Below are positions 34,738 to 47,297 of a DNA stretch of 64,000 nt, piece by piece. Origin of the DNA: Nematostella vectensis. Taxonomy: Eukaryota > Cnidaria > Anthozoa > Actiniaria > Edwardsiidae. Within the stretch, counting starts at the first letter, position 1; every line of letters begins with the position of its first letter. The notes beneath the pieces were generated by a model. The model had not been told where the DNA came from. It saw only the letters and a list, made by a program, of their open reading frames with translations, and made no database searches. The DNA is taken from positions 4,038,437-4,102,436 of the forward strand of contig NC_064048.1 of the NCBI RefSeq assembly GCF_932526225.1, given 5' to 3'. Made by a program: the position numbers and the translations under genes.

Positions 34738-36754
34738 TTAGTGCCTGTTATCATAATCTTCATACATTACTCGTACATTGCCTGGTAAATGGTCACTTTC
34801 GAGGTATTCCCATGGGTATCTGTCCGCCAGCGGCATGAGGTAATTCTGCGAGGTGTAATATCGGTACTTATTCACCTTATGTTTCTTCTCCCACATGTCC
34901 CAGATCTTGTCAATGAAGGCGTGATGTAAGGGGAACTCGGGGGTGTCTGAAGCGGTCACGTGAAAATGCATCAATCGGCCGACACAGTCGTGGAATCTGT
35001 TATGGAAAGTGTCTCGAATTATTCGCTCGAATGTTAGAAAATCCTTGATTTCGAGAGCCTTCTTCAAGTCAGCCTCATCCGGGAGATGACATGTCTTGTT
35101 AAACTGCCGCTTCAAGCATCCACCCCCCTTGACAACCGGCATGTGCCAGTTACCCACCCTGAAAATCCCATCTTGAACACACCAATCAGGGGGGACTCCG
35201 TTTCCTCCGAGCCCCTGCGGTCCAGAGGCCCAAACATCGGACGGAAGTGTGCGCCAGAGGTGTCCGGCCTGGGCGGTCCACTGCCAGTATGGTATGGTCA
35301 CTCGGCAGTCAATCATCTTAAGAAAGGACTCGATCTTGGAAAGGTACCAGCGGTGCCAGGGGAAGAAGATCTGTGGCATGTGATGAAGGTAGTTAGACGG
35401 GAGTCTGGAATGTTCTATTAAAAGCTTCTCGAAGTCGTCTTTGTAGAGGGGGTCCGTGGTGGCTTTGTAGAAAGCTCGCGTGTATCGCGCGCGTTCCTCG
35501 TATGGCATGCGTGTAAACTCGCCCCTCACGCGTTGGCAGCGGTGAAGACGACCGTCTTTGCATTCGCACCGCTGACCGCATTGGTCACGTGATGGCTTGG
35601 TGCAGGAAGGCATGGCTCCTGTCAATCAGAACACGTCATAGAATCAGGTCAATTGTTATTTTGGATTATACAAAAATGCTTGCTTTTTAAACAGCCTCTG
35701 CCAGCCGCCATTTTGTCATCCTAGCAAAGTACCAAGTGTGAAAAAGCATCCATTTCCATCGGCTGATTTGTGGAAGCCAATGCGATATTATCGATAGAAT
35801 TTGGTAAATAAATTATCAAACTTTATCTTTATAAGGTTATTTCGAGATTTTAGTATATTATGCGCCTTCCAATATAAAATCAAACAATAAGAAAGGTATG
35901 ACTGTCAAAGACACTTTTTAAAGGGTTGTTTATTTTTTGTATCTTACGCTAGTTGCGCCGGTGTCACGGTCTCACCTATTATCAGCCTCGCCAGTGCACT
36001 GTAATGAATCCGAGGGCAGACTCTCGTTTTGCTACTCAGGATGCCTGTGGATAGAAGGAGGGAGCGATACCGGGCAAGATTGCGTGACGCGCACCTCGGT
36101 ACAGACAAACAGTCGATGCACTTCTGGTAAGAGAAATAAACATTATACGTTGAGGAGGACACGTCAATATTTCTTAATGTATCAGGGGCGTGGCCCAGAT
36201 ATAATAGAAGGGTATTGTAGCTTTTAGAAATGCTGGTGGTATTTCCAGTGTAGTGTGGGGAAACGGAATCCAGACATACCCTCCCCCACCTTTCTCGTTC
36301 AGGGAGAAAGGGGGAGAGCCACGGTGGTGTTGAAGTCGATGATGAGGTTGATGCTGGTGAAGATGAGAATGATTATGACGAGGAAAAATGGTTGACTATT
36401 TTCATTAGAGACAAGGCCATGAAATTCCACAACGCTTGGGTTATCTAACCGGGCTACGTAATCAGGTTTTATTATTAAAGTCAAATCATCTTATACAAAA
36501 ATATTGTCATATATTTCTAGAGAAGAGAATTAAAATGGAACCGGCTTAGTTTCCATGGTTACCTGTAAGTTCTGGCACCAGTCCCCTCGTCGTTCCCGTT
36601 TGAGCCCAAGCATCTGTTCACCGCTGACCCGGCACTTGCAGTCTATCTGCGCCTTTTCCGCACAGAGCTGCTCGTCCATCAAGCTACTGTGCACCTTGAT
36701 AAACAGCGCGAACAAGATAAGGACGCGACGCGTGCTTAGCGATGGAAGTCGCAT
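34738..36754 (-). CDS. Secreted tyrosinase-family copper protein, 3 exons
   Basis: Exons: 36754-36563 (signal peptide, VLILFALFIKVHSS), 36123-35976, and 35618-34738. Phases fit (0, then 1), giving about 406 residues. The last exon holds the tyrosinase domain. The first copper site includes HHMPQIFFPWHRWYL. The second includes HNRFHDCVGRLMHFHV and DTPEFPLHHAFIDKIWDMW. A cysteine-rich segment (CGQRCECKDGRLHRC) precedes the domain. There is no C-terminal membrane anchor. Known: the family oxidises phenols to quinones. In invertebrates it serves pigmentation, sclerotisation or defence. The middle exon is supported by phase and splice sites but not by recognised homology, and the opposite strand there also reads as an exon-like frame. 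Whether this is a tyrosinase or a catechol oxidase cannot be told from sequence alone. Confidence 0.85.
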
Positions 36755-36837
36755 AGCCAGAATGCCTGTGAATACATGTTATATACAGTGTTATCGGAGT
36801 TTTGGGGTTACTATGGGTTCGAGTTAGGCTTAAGACA

Positions 36838-37598
36838 TACGTCGAACCTTGGAAATAATTAAACCGAACTGCCGAAATATTTTGTAAACGAGAACAAAAT
36901 TGACTAAAATTAAAACATTTGCATCAAGTTCGAACCTATCCCCCCTACACACAAATTAGACAGATAGTTCGGTTTATCAAGGGTTCGATATGTTAATTTT
37001 TTCGAGTTCGAGTTATAAGGGTTAAAGGGCTCGATTTACCGAGGGTTCGATTATGTTAAAAGGTTCGAGTAATAAGGGTTAAAGGGTTCGATTTATCGAG
37101 GGTTCGATATGTTAAATTGTTCGAGTTCGAGTAATAAAGGTTAAAGGGTTCGATTTATCGAGGGCTCGACATATCAAAAGGCTCAAGAAATGAGATCGAT
37201 ATATCGCAGGTTCTAACATTACGCTTATAATAAGAACCTGCAATTTAACAACGCCTAAAAATATCAATTAAAAAACCATTTACATTAGCCTAAAATTAAC
37301 GTTGAAAAAGCTTTATACAAAATAGACATAACTTAAAATAAGAGACATTGAACATGTATACACTTCTAAATTTGGTATAAGTCTAAGTCTGTTTTGGCAT
37401 CAAATTAAAAAAAACATGCCATCTTTTACCTTTCACAGATGTAGAATATTTTTCATTACATCAGGAATTATTAAAGAACTTGCGTAGCCTAAAATTCCAC
37501 TAAGCACCATTAACATAAGAACCAGTTTAGACTAAATTAAAAAAAAAATGATTCTTGTGAGCGGGTAATAAGTTCGATTGATCAAGGGTTCCAATGTA
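36838..37598. repeat. Probable DNA element with GGGTTCGATTTATCGAGGG motifs
   Basis: TACGTCGAACCTTGGAA on the left and GGTTCCAATGTA on the right are loosely inverted. Between them, GGGTTCGAT(A/T)T(A/G)T and TTCGAGTAATAAGGGTTAAA repeat several times near the left side. The pattern resembles the subterminal repeats of the element at 29114-30290. Ends are approximate. Confidence 0.45.
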
Positions 37599-40500
37599 TG
37601 TACTCTGGTACAGTTTTTTCTTTTAACTTTTTGGGAGAGTGCTCATTCTTTCGGGTGCGGAATATCATTCACAGCAATGACCACCTGTTACTCCAGAAAG
37701 ACAAAAGAGCATTTTCGAGAATTTCTTTTAACCTTACTTATATTTTTAAGCGTTGTTTTAACGATTCTATTTACTCAGAAATGTTTATAATAAATAAGGA
37801 AGTGTGAATAAAGCAATAATTTCGTACAAAGATGATCTCTTGATTTGTTTTTAATTATTATTACGGCTATAACAAATTCAGGCTTTCACAAACTTTTATT
37901 CAAACATTCAAAGATTCTTTCAAATCGGCTTGAATTGTATGTATTTTGATATATTTCTTAGATGATCTGTAAAAACACACTCCGCCGTATTATTGCAGAG
38001 ATGATAGGGCATCTATTAATTTTAACGAGCTATAATTGGCAAATAAATTAGTTTGTCGCCTTTTGAAATTATTTTTTTTTTCGTAAGTATACGCTTTAGA
38101 ATTCTTTTTTCTTAGCTTTGAAATTTAGAATGATATTTTTAAATAATTTTCTCTATTGAAAAACTTACCTTAAATCCAACGCATGAATCCCTTTCAATTC
38201 AAAATGAATTCATATTTAAAAAACCTTAATAAATTAACATATTAAGTAGGTTCTTTGGCGATAAAAGATAAGTATTTGGTTTTTGAAAGATGTAGTATTT
38301 ATCTTGTGATTGAATATAGATCCCTTCTGAGAAACTTCCTATATAGAGACACCATGAATGGAGCTCTTCAATAGGATAATAATGCCCCCATAAATCACGC
38401 GCGCAACAAATCACGTCTTACTTATACGAAAAAAAAAAGGACAGGTATGAAGAAAGATGTTACAGAAGTTGTTGGCAATAGTACCTTCTAAATCATTTTC
38501 CACATGTTAAAATTTGTTGAATTTGTTAATTTCTTTTCAGAAACGGTTTTCGGAAATAGCATGAATGTTTTTTTTCATCTGAACGCTCGTCATCTAAGGA
38601 GAAAAAGAGGCCGCACAGTGGTGGATAAACCAATTATATCTAAGGATTTTTAGAGTTATCATCTTTGGCTTTAAACGTAAGGAAAGGTCATATACGTCGA
38701 AGAACCCAATTGTCTTTAATCAGAGATATGCTTTCTACTTCAATTAAAGCCACTAAATAATTGATTTGGTTTGTGATAACGATTGACTGCTGGTGGGATT
38801 TCCTCAGCCGGAAAGAGTGGATAATCGGAAGCAAATCGATGTCCTTTTTTGTTATATTTGTTTATGAGTCTGTCCGTGGGGATTTCATTTATATTTTCGG
38901 GTGTATGGCTGTATAGCCAACTTTATTGTTTTCAAATGCCAATAACCAGCTGTCAGGTCAGCATAAAGAATAGCCAAATATATGTCCATGGAAGAATGAA
39001 GCAGAAAATGGGGACATTTCTAATGTGCCATGACTAAGGCAAAATCAATATATCACCGAGACAGACAATTACTATTATATAGTCAATGAGCAAAGAATTT
39101 CTAAGAGAATATAGAGCCTTGAAAAAAGTGTATTCACTTTAACTCTGTTCAATACAATGTTCAGCTTAAACTTTCCTTAATTTTTTTAACAGCATGCTAA
39201 AGTAAGCAACAATCACCCACAGCCTCTGCAACAGAACTTTGTTTTTCTCAATTGAGTAGGATATGGCAATGTCTACTGAATTATGATAAAAGCAATGTGC
39301 AGACTAATGTGTTCGCTTGAAATCAGTACCGGGAATTCAATATTTTCAGTAAGAAATGTGTTTTTATTTTAGCTTTTTTTTAAAAAAATAGATGGTTTAA
39401 AAATAAAGGCATGCTATTCTAAGTGTGAATATAAGACGCCTTTTTTGTAAAAAAAAAAGGAGAGCAAAGATTGTTTGTTTTCGAAGAAAAAAAAAATCAG
39501 TTTTATCGTAACTACAAAGGCCAAGAGAAGTCTCCTTTAAAATGATGTCTGGGAGATACGAAGTTTTTCAAGTCATTGATGATAAACCGGATGGAAAAAT
39601 ATAAAAACGTGTCACTTATCACTAGCAATCACCGCTTACTTGTTGTACATTATTTCGTTCCCAAAATATTTCATTAACAATGGGTTCAATGCTGGCCTTT
39701 CCTATTATCACTGAGTTTTACAAATGTGTTTTTTTTCACTGTAACTATTTTGGATAATTGTACCAAGGAATGTCATCATTCAACTTTTATTTCCGGAATA
39801 AAGATAACTATGGATTTTTAAAGATTGCTAAACTCACCTTGTTTGTTAGTATCGTTCCTTGTCCTGTCTACTCCTCTTTTACATTCGAATTCATTCTTAC
39901 GAGAAGATTGTCTCCCCCAACGTAGGCGGGATTCAGAAAATTTGCTTCAATAATAACGATACTCGAAACATCCGCCTAAAAGCGCTAGGCGTTAAATAAT
40001 TACAAGTATCTTTTTGTTATTTAGTTAAACACAATAGCTTCTGTTTATGCTTTTAATATTAAATTAAATCAAACAGATTGGCTTAGAAACACCTTCCATT
40101 TGTATGCTAACAGAGAGCCGGAACATTCCCGCTAAGGCGCGGGCTTTGATGAAAGTAATCAGGCGTGTACCAAGGATTGGCTGAGGGGGGGGGGGGGGGG
40201 GGTGCGCAGTCATAGGTATCATATGGAAAATGCTTAGTATGGCCCCCTTGATGGATTTTATCCTTTATCTTTCAAACATTTTGGAATTTACGCCATACTG
40301 TTATTTTTCAATTTAGAAATTAACACCGCATACTGTTAAAAATATCACCCATATGTAATATGTATTAGCCAAATTGTATGCGTTTTTTATTCAGCGAGAA
40401 AACCTGGCGCCCGCTTTTTGGTCGCTATTTTGAAAAAAATGCGGAGGAGTGGGGCGAGTTTTCCAGAAACCGCATGTGCGAATTCAAATCATCATTATTT

Positions 40501-40764
40501 TCTTCATTCTAACTATACTGTCCGTAATTTTTATAGTCATCATCACAACCATCCATCGTCTTACTCCTACGGTCTACTTAGCCATCAGGAATAGGAAGGG
40601 CAGCGAAATTTAGCATTCTCAACGGCCAGGAAACGAAGGCAAAAGCCATCGTCCCCAGGCCCTTTTCTTTTCCTGATACTTGGGTTTGGCGGGAAGCAAT
40701 AAACAAGAAAGGGAAAGGGCCCTGAGAACAAGTTTAGACCAAAAGCGACCCCTTGGAACCACCA

Positions 40765-41900
40765 GCACAGGCTGCCCAAGTTATGTGCTCGTTATGCACT
40801 TTGGGTGTCTGGTAGAAAAAAAAGAAAAACATTTTTAGAGCAGGAAAAGGACGACAACCCCGGGAAGCTATTTATTTAGTGAAATTATTTACTACAAAAA
40901 AAAAATAACTCGTAAATGCTTAGCAAGCATTCACAGGCTGTGCATGCCACCAGGAACTACTGCAGGTTATTATTGATGATGAATCGGATAAAGAATATGC
41001 AATCACCTGACCTTACTTGTTGTACACTAAAAAAATAGAAAAAAACAACAACTCGTAAATGCTTTCCCTGCTAGCAGAGGCCTCTTTTCTCTGTATTTCG
41101 CTGGGCTGGAGTTCGCGAGGAAAAGATACCTCTGCCATGGGTCGCAAGTTCGTTTGATCAAACCGCCGTCCACGATCGTGGACGGGAGATCCATAGCGCA
41201 TGCTCCGTTCATTAATTACTGGCCACTATTTGAGCCCACAATGACTAGCACATGCATGAAACGTATATCCGCTGCCGGATAATAAGCCCGCATTCGAAAC
41301 GGCGTCCTCCGTAGAAATATCACGCGACGGATTATAAAAGAAGCCATTCCATGCCTTATCTTCATTCAGAATTTTCTCTCTTTTGACAAACGAGTCAATC
41401 TTCCGTTTACAGGTTTTGCATATTCTTCTGGGAATAGCTGATCTAAGTTTAACAAAAAAATTTGTAGCATTTTCTTCGAATCCAACTGTGCGATATTTAC
41501 ATTGAAGAAACTCGCCTGCCCAGATGTCTTGAAATTAATCCCACAAACAAGACAAAACTCGTCTCGTTTGTTGTTCAATCTTTTTAGTGACGTTTTAGGT
41601 GATTGAAATTGACCAGTTGTTTTCTTTTTTCGAAGAGGAGAACTAACCGGAGTTTGATTCATGATTTCCGACTAAACCCATGCAAAGCATATTGACAGCT
41701 TTCGCGCGATGGTACGGGTTTTGGCACATCGGTCGCTTATTAACGCTCACGCAACAGAAACAGTTTCGACCCATGGCAGAGGTATCTTTTCCTCGCGAAC
41801 TCCAGCCCAGCGAAATACAGAGAAAAGAGGCCTCTGATAGCAGGGAAGTAAATGCTTTGCAAGCATTCACGAGTTAAAAAAGAGCTTGGGCAGCCTGTGC
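40765..41900. mobile_element. Inverted-repeat element with nested repeats
   Basis: GCACAGGCTGCCCAAG at 40765 is mirrored by CTTGGGCAGCCTGTGC ending at 41900. Inner inverted copies share TTTCTCTGTATTTCGCTGGG, CTGGAGTTCGCGAGG and ATACCTCTGCCATGGGTCGC (about 41052-41150 versus 41757-41860). A minus-strand frame (41662-41366) reads RDEFCLVCGINFK, a CxxC start typical of small zinc-binding domains, but is otherwise unrecognised. No transposase was seen. Confidence 0.65.
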
Positions 41901-42049
41901 CATGTCACAAGGACCCTCCTGCAAGAGACTGGTCGTCATGACGATGCACGATTGAAGAGCATCCTCGCGCTGATGAACCTGCGTAGCCACGTAGCCGCGT
42001 GATAATCCGCATGCCCAATAAAATGCATCCGCAATGCATACTGTATACT

Positions 42050-42225
42050 ATACAGGGCCGTAGCAAAGGGTGGGGCACACTGGGGGCACGTACCCCCCAC
42101 CCTAATTTTCAAAAACTATAAGGAAATGACCAGTAGGGGATGGCTGTGCCCTTTTTTTTCTTAATATTTCTGTATTGTGCATCCCCCCCCAATAATTCGA
42201 GGTCTGCAACGGCACTGCAATAACC
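42050..42225. repeat. Interspersed repeat, AATAT / GGCCGTAGC family
   Basis: It starts CAGGGCCGTAGCAAAGGGTG and ends near AATAATTCGAGGTCTGCAAC. It has the same layout as the copies at 30365-30555, 48285-48400 and 60190-60310, in variable orientation. Confidence 0.55.
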
Positions 42226-42874
42226 AGAGTCCTTAACTTCTAACCCACAATACGATAGCAGCACTTATCATCCACACGATGAAAAACAGCTATCACATTA
42301 GTTCGTACGGTGCGTAGTCTGTGAAATTGCAGCATTTTCAATATATATTCATTTGGATATAAGTCTATACAAATTCCTAATACTGTAGAAAAAAGTGCTA
42401 GCCCATGTGAGTACTATAAAGCATCAAGGCTACTTTTTTGTTGTTGCTTATTCAAGTTCCTTGATCAGTTGATCTCCTATATTTGTACTCAGTTGCAAAA
42501 ATAGACAAAAATTTGCCCGTGGCAAAGTTTCCCTCACAAAAAAAATTAAGCAAGCAAACTTGAGCTTTGGCCGTTATATGTGTTTATCGAATAGCTAATT
42601 GCTAAACACAGACGAATTTGGGAAAATAAGGCATAGAGTATTAGAATAGACCAAAAACTGGTAATCGACTCAAAAATTTTCGTCTTAAAAAGACTTATTC
42701 AGGGCAGAGAGGATTGGTATAAGCAACCAAAAACTTGGTATCAGTAACTTCAGCACCGACAAGCCTAGAACTGTTATAATAAAAATGCAAAATAAAGTTT
42801 ATACTACCTCAGGCAATGGCTTGCTTCCGTTGCAACATGGGGAAATTTCCCCATGTTGCAATTAATAGCCTTCC

Positions 42875-43161
42875 CTGGTCCCAGAGCCTCATGCGTCTCT
42901 CTATTCAGTGGCCAGCGAGGTTGAGACGAGGCTCTGGCCTCTCAAAGCGCAATTTCGACTTCTGCTAGGTTAAGAATCTGAACTTGGTCGCTGATTTGCC
43001 AATTGATGTGTGGTCATGGAAACCAAGAAATTCTTACAGTTTTCTATTGTGTTTTCGCTTCAAGTTCAAAAGGTCGAAACCGGTTTATAATTCTTATTGT
43101 TCGCAATAACAAACATCTAAACGAATGACCACTAAAGAGACGCATGAGGCTCTGGAACCAG
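42875..43161. mobile_element. MITE with CAGAGCCTCATGCGTCTCT inverted ends
   Basis: CCAGAGCCTCATGCGTCTCT near 42882 is mirrored by AGAGACGCATGAGGCTCTGG near 43136. The outer bases (CTGGT / ACCAG) also pair. It is 287 bp, has no reading frame, and ends about 490 bp upstream of the FERM-RING start codon. Confidence 0.8.
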
Positions 43162-43649
43162 CCCGTGCATGAAAAGGAAAGTGCAGGCCTTAAGCATATT
43201 TGTTCGTGTGATTTCTATCAAAAATACTGTTTTATTTAAAACCACGAATAACTTAATCGATTTTTGCATTTGGGCCACCGAAGTCTGGATAAACAATTGG
43301 CTTGAGGGCTTCTTTTGTCTGTTTAGGATGGCTATCTCATCTCGCTTCATTTCCGGTAATGGGTAATGTTATTAACTTGGATGACGCCAGCTTCCGGTTA
43401 GATCGAGTTTTCTCTTTTCCTGCTCATCCAGTTTTAGAACCTATGTAGCCGCGCAGCAGAATTTGGCGATCTGATTGGTTTAACACCTATCAATCAAGCG
43501 GGTGTTTCTATTGTTCTCATGATGTACATAAAGTTTTTCGGCTTTGAAGATTTTTCCTGACAAACTCGAATTTTTCTATCGTGATCATTTCATTTCTATA
43601 GCCTTTTCGCCCGCCATCTTGGAGTGATGCACTGAAAATCTTGCCTAAA

Positions 43650-46600
43650 ATGAAGTTTACGATACAAGAGAGCTGCGGGAGATTGCATGATTTTGTATTT
43701 ACAAGAGAAAAGCTTGGACAAGAAGTTTTAGACAAGGTGAGAGGCAAACAAGCGAGGTAAAGCGTAGTTTGTTGTGATGCGTTTCGCGTTCATTTGAAGC
43801 GAATGTTCGTTGACATTTCTCTCTTTTCAAGGTTTGCGACGAACTAAAGATCAAAGAGAAGAACTACTTTGGTCTAAAGTACTGTGTGAACGACACAAAT
43901 GTCTGGTTGAACCTCAGAAATCCAGTATTGACTCAGTTGAGGCCCCATCTCCCAGGAAAACCTTATCGACTTCGTCTTGAAGTAAAGTTTTTTGTCGCTC
44001 CTAAAGAACTACAGCAAGAAGAAACGAGGTCAGCACTTTTGCTTAGTAGCTGGCTTATTCAGCTATGATCTCAATAGCTATCTAGTTAAAATCGGAATCA
44101 GCAGTTTACAAAACGTCCTGCTTGCAAAACAGCAAGGCTGTTTGTCTGGTGATACGGCTGACCGAAACTCGATACTTTTGTCTTTATAGATGGCAGTTCT
44201 ATTTCTGCCTCAAGAACCAGATCTCCGAAGGCAAATTCAATTTAACACGCGAGAAGGCGGTGAGGCTTTGTGCTTTAATGGCTCAGTCTGAATACGGAGA
44301 TTACAGCAGCGAACCGAGAGCGAATCCGGAGTTCCTTTCACCTTGGCCTAGAAAAGAGATGGAGATAGAAGTTACCAAGCTACATATGGCTCTCGAAGGC
44401 ATCGATTCTATCTCAGCTAGGAATCTCTTCTTACAAGAGATGTCCAGAGAAGAACTCTACGATTCAGAGACCTTCAAAGCTAAAGCTGCAGGAGATAAAA
44501 TCGTTGTTGCAGTTGGGAGCTGTGGCCTCAAAATTTATGAGCGCAAATCACACGGGAAAATCAAGCAAACGTGAGTGGGCATGTACAATTATTTGATTTG
44601 CACATATTATACCTTACAGATTAATATTTATGTTTTGCAAATTGGAAACATCTAAATGTTTTTTCGCTTGTAAACTTTGCCTGAGCGTCATTGTTCGATT
44701 GTTCGACTTGACAAATTCCGTCTACAAGTGCTGTCAAATATTCCTTACTTTTAATTGGTTCAAGAACTTCACCCCATCAAAATAGGCTAAGCCTTGATTA
44801 ATGTGTCACATTTGATTGACACAAGCCATACACACACGCAAATTTTGCAGATAATTCCTCATATATTTATATGATACATAGCCAAATCATCTAAAAAACT
44901 GTATCAGGCATATTTTTTTAGCCTTGTCACTACCTATATTGCATCATTTTTATTTTGCCTTGCAAAAGTTGTCTGTGTTTACTCAAACGTGACTTTTAAT
45001 AATTAAAACCCAAGTTTATAATAAGCATGCAATAACAAAGCATTCCTAAACATAGATGGTATTTTTGCTCCAGAAACATTCATTGCTGCCACCTTAAGAT
45101 CTCCACTGATAAACAAAGACTCTGCTGGTAATACTTAAAATTTTTGTGATGGTTTAATCCACAAACAATTCTACCAGTGAACCTGTTTATTTTCTTGCTC
45201 AAATACTAGGTGTTTTGGCATCTTCTGGTAGCATCTATGTATTCGTGATACTCTTAATAGAAGCTCTATAAAATAACAAGTTAAATCTTTCTGCTATTTA
45301 GCTGGCTTATTATATTTCCCATCTTTCAATACTCGTCACTCAGGTTGTCTCTAGCAATGAGACCACACCCTCTCTTGCCCTAAGTTCACCTTGTTTTATA
45401 ACTTTCATGTTGAAGTGTTTTCAGGATCCCCCAAACAATGTCATACAAATATCTATATCCAAATATCATGTGTGAGTTTAGGCGTTCATATAAGAGTGCT
45501 GGAGACACCGATGTAGAGCGGGAATACCTGCCAACTCTCCCGGTTTTAGTGAGACTCCCGTTTTTTATCAAATTTTTTACCGGTCTCCTGGTTTTACCTT
45601 TAAATCTCCTGGTTTATGATAAAGTTTTAATCAGTTGATTTGATTTTGAAGTAGAAGTTAGATTTTACGCACAAAGTTCTGCAATTCTTATAGTTTGTAT
45701 CCAAGTTATGATGTTTTCAATTTTTCTAATCTTAATAATTATTGAGCCTTTTGCAGACGTTTCTTGTAGACCACAGGAATACCACAAAAGTTATCGTGGA
45801 ACATCTCGAAAAGTTTTCACCATTTCACCACATGGTACCCATTTATCATATTTTAACAAATAGATATTAACTGAGATTGTACAGTCGTTATGTTGATTTA
45901 ATATATCCTGTTCTCGTTCCCTTCCCCCTTAAAACTCCCGTTTTTTTTTTTTAAGTCTGGGGGTTGGCAGGTATGAGCGGGATATACCTTGATGTGTACA
46001 AAAAAAAAAAAAAAAACATGCAAACTACTGTTCCATCCCGCAATCCTACATGCAGTAGTTTGCCTGTTTTTTTCTACACATCAAGATATATTTAAATAAA
46101 TACAAAAAGCCCAAATAGTCATGCTTGTGAACCAGAAGGATAAATACAATACACCAAAAACTGGTATTCGACCCTGCCAAATTTTCGTCTTTAGTAAGAC
46201 TTCGTCAGGGCAGAACCCTATGTTATTTTGCCTGGACAGGAAAATCTGTAAATGACTTTGCCTTATATGCTTGAATTGTCTATTTTGGTACTTAGAATGT
46301 CATTGAATAGTCTGTCAGTTTAGCATGAGGTCCACATTTTTTGAGCAACCACACAAGTAGCAGACACATTTAAAGAACTGCCATTTTTTCTTTGCTGTTT
46401 TTGTTTTGCTTTTTTTACCATGAGGGAGGGCTGATCAATACCTTTTGTTCATTTTCTGGGCCCCTTTTTGTGAAATGGGAGAGTAAGGTCACATGCAAAT
46501 GCATTATAAATAATATTTGTATTCTTTCTTCCAGCAGGATCTGCTTTGAGAGTATTACAAAGATGAATCTGTCAGAGAATCGACTTATTCTGGTAATGAA

Positions 46601-47297
46601 GAAACCCATCGAGGAAAGCAGATATAACTTCGTCCACTTCTTCCTTCCTAACAGCGAGGGTGCCAAAGCAATGCACAAAGCAGTACTAGAGCATCAGCTC
46701 TTCTATTACTCCCCTAAGGTCCGCAGATCTGTCATCGACCATTACCTACTCTCTATGCCGTGTTGGGCCTTGCCTGCAAAATGGTTCACCAAGATTCCAA
46801 CTAAAGAGCTGTATCACCTAGACGTCAAACTAACAAGGCGTCAATCACATGACCGTCACTACGACAGCCTCGTCCACAAGAAAGAACAAGTGGTCAAGCA
46901 AGAGTGGATGCCGAAATGCTCTAAGTGTAATGTTAATGACTGTGATACCCTGTTCTGTCCTTGTGGACATCTCATGTTTTGCAGCAGGTGTGCAGATAAC
47001 ATGAAGTTCTGCCCCTTGTGTAATGAATCAGTCAATGGCAATCAAAAGATCTATTTTGCTATGGACACAAGCTACAATGATCTGACCTGCCAGATTTGTA
47101 TGGATGCTGAAGTGAACACGGCCTTCTGTCCCTGTGGACATGTCTACTGTTGCCAAACATGTGCATCTAATCTGTACTATTGTCCCCTGTGTAAGACTTT
47201 TATTACGTTTGTGCAGCGGATTCACGTTCAATTCCCATGTGAGACATTGGAAGAAGAGAGTTTTGGAAATCCTGGAAATGCTGTCATGGTTAGCTAA
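43650..47297 (+). CDS. MYLIP: MYLIP/IDOL-like FERM-domain E3 ubiquitin ligase with two tandem RING fingers
   Basis: Exons: 43650-43736, 43832-44028, 44190-44570, 46538-47297. Phases agree, giving 474 residues. Residues 1 to about 280 form the FERM module: a ubiquitin-like lobe (REKLGQEVLDKVCDELKI, NYFGLKYC), a helical lobe (FYFCLKNQI, CALMAQSEYGDY) and a third lobe. Two C3HC4 RING fingers follow, at about 349-387 (CSKC...FCPCGH...CSRC...CPLC) and 406-444 (CQIC...FCPCGH...CQTC...CPLC). The second aligns with the single C-terminal RING of vertebrate MYLIP. Known: vertebrate MYLIP/IDOL ubiquitinates lipoprotein receptors and binds myosin regulatory light chain. Drosophila Dnr1 is a related protein. 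The last intron ends in CAGCAG, giving a one-residue acceptor choice. The first RING is the unusual part. Confidence 0.9.
45524..45974. repeat. Inverted-repeat element with ATACCTGCCAAC ends in intron 3 of the FERM-RING gene
   Basis: ATACCTGCCAAC at 45524 is mirrored by GTTGGCAGGTAT ending at 45974. Inside, CTCCCGTTTT-type motifs repeat. There is no coding capacity. It is probably a non-autonomous DNA element. Confidence 0.7.
45985..46095. repeat. Small hairpin element in the same intron
   Basis: ATATACCTTGATGTGTAC plus an A run and GCAAACTACTG are mirrored by CAGTAGTTTGC, a T run and TACACATCAAGATATAT. The result is an almost complete palindrome of about 105 bp. Confidence 0.75.

Larger units (their letters stand above)
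36755..43649. other. AT-rich intergenic region between tyrosinase and the FERM-RING gene
   Basis: Nearly 7 kb without a supported gene. It contains inverted-repeat elements at 36838-37598, 40765-41900 and 42875-43161, a G-run repeat near 40160, a dispersed repeat at 42050-42225, and otherwise low-complexity AT-rich DNA. Open frames at 37578-37807 and 38849-39037 have no recognisable motifs. Confidence 0.6.
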
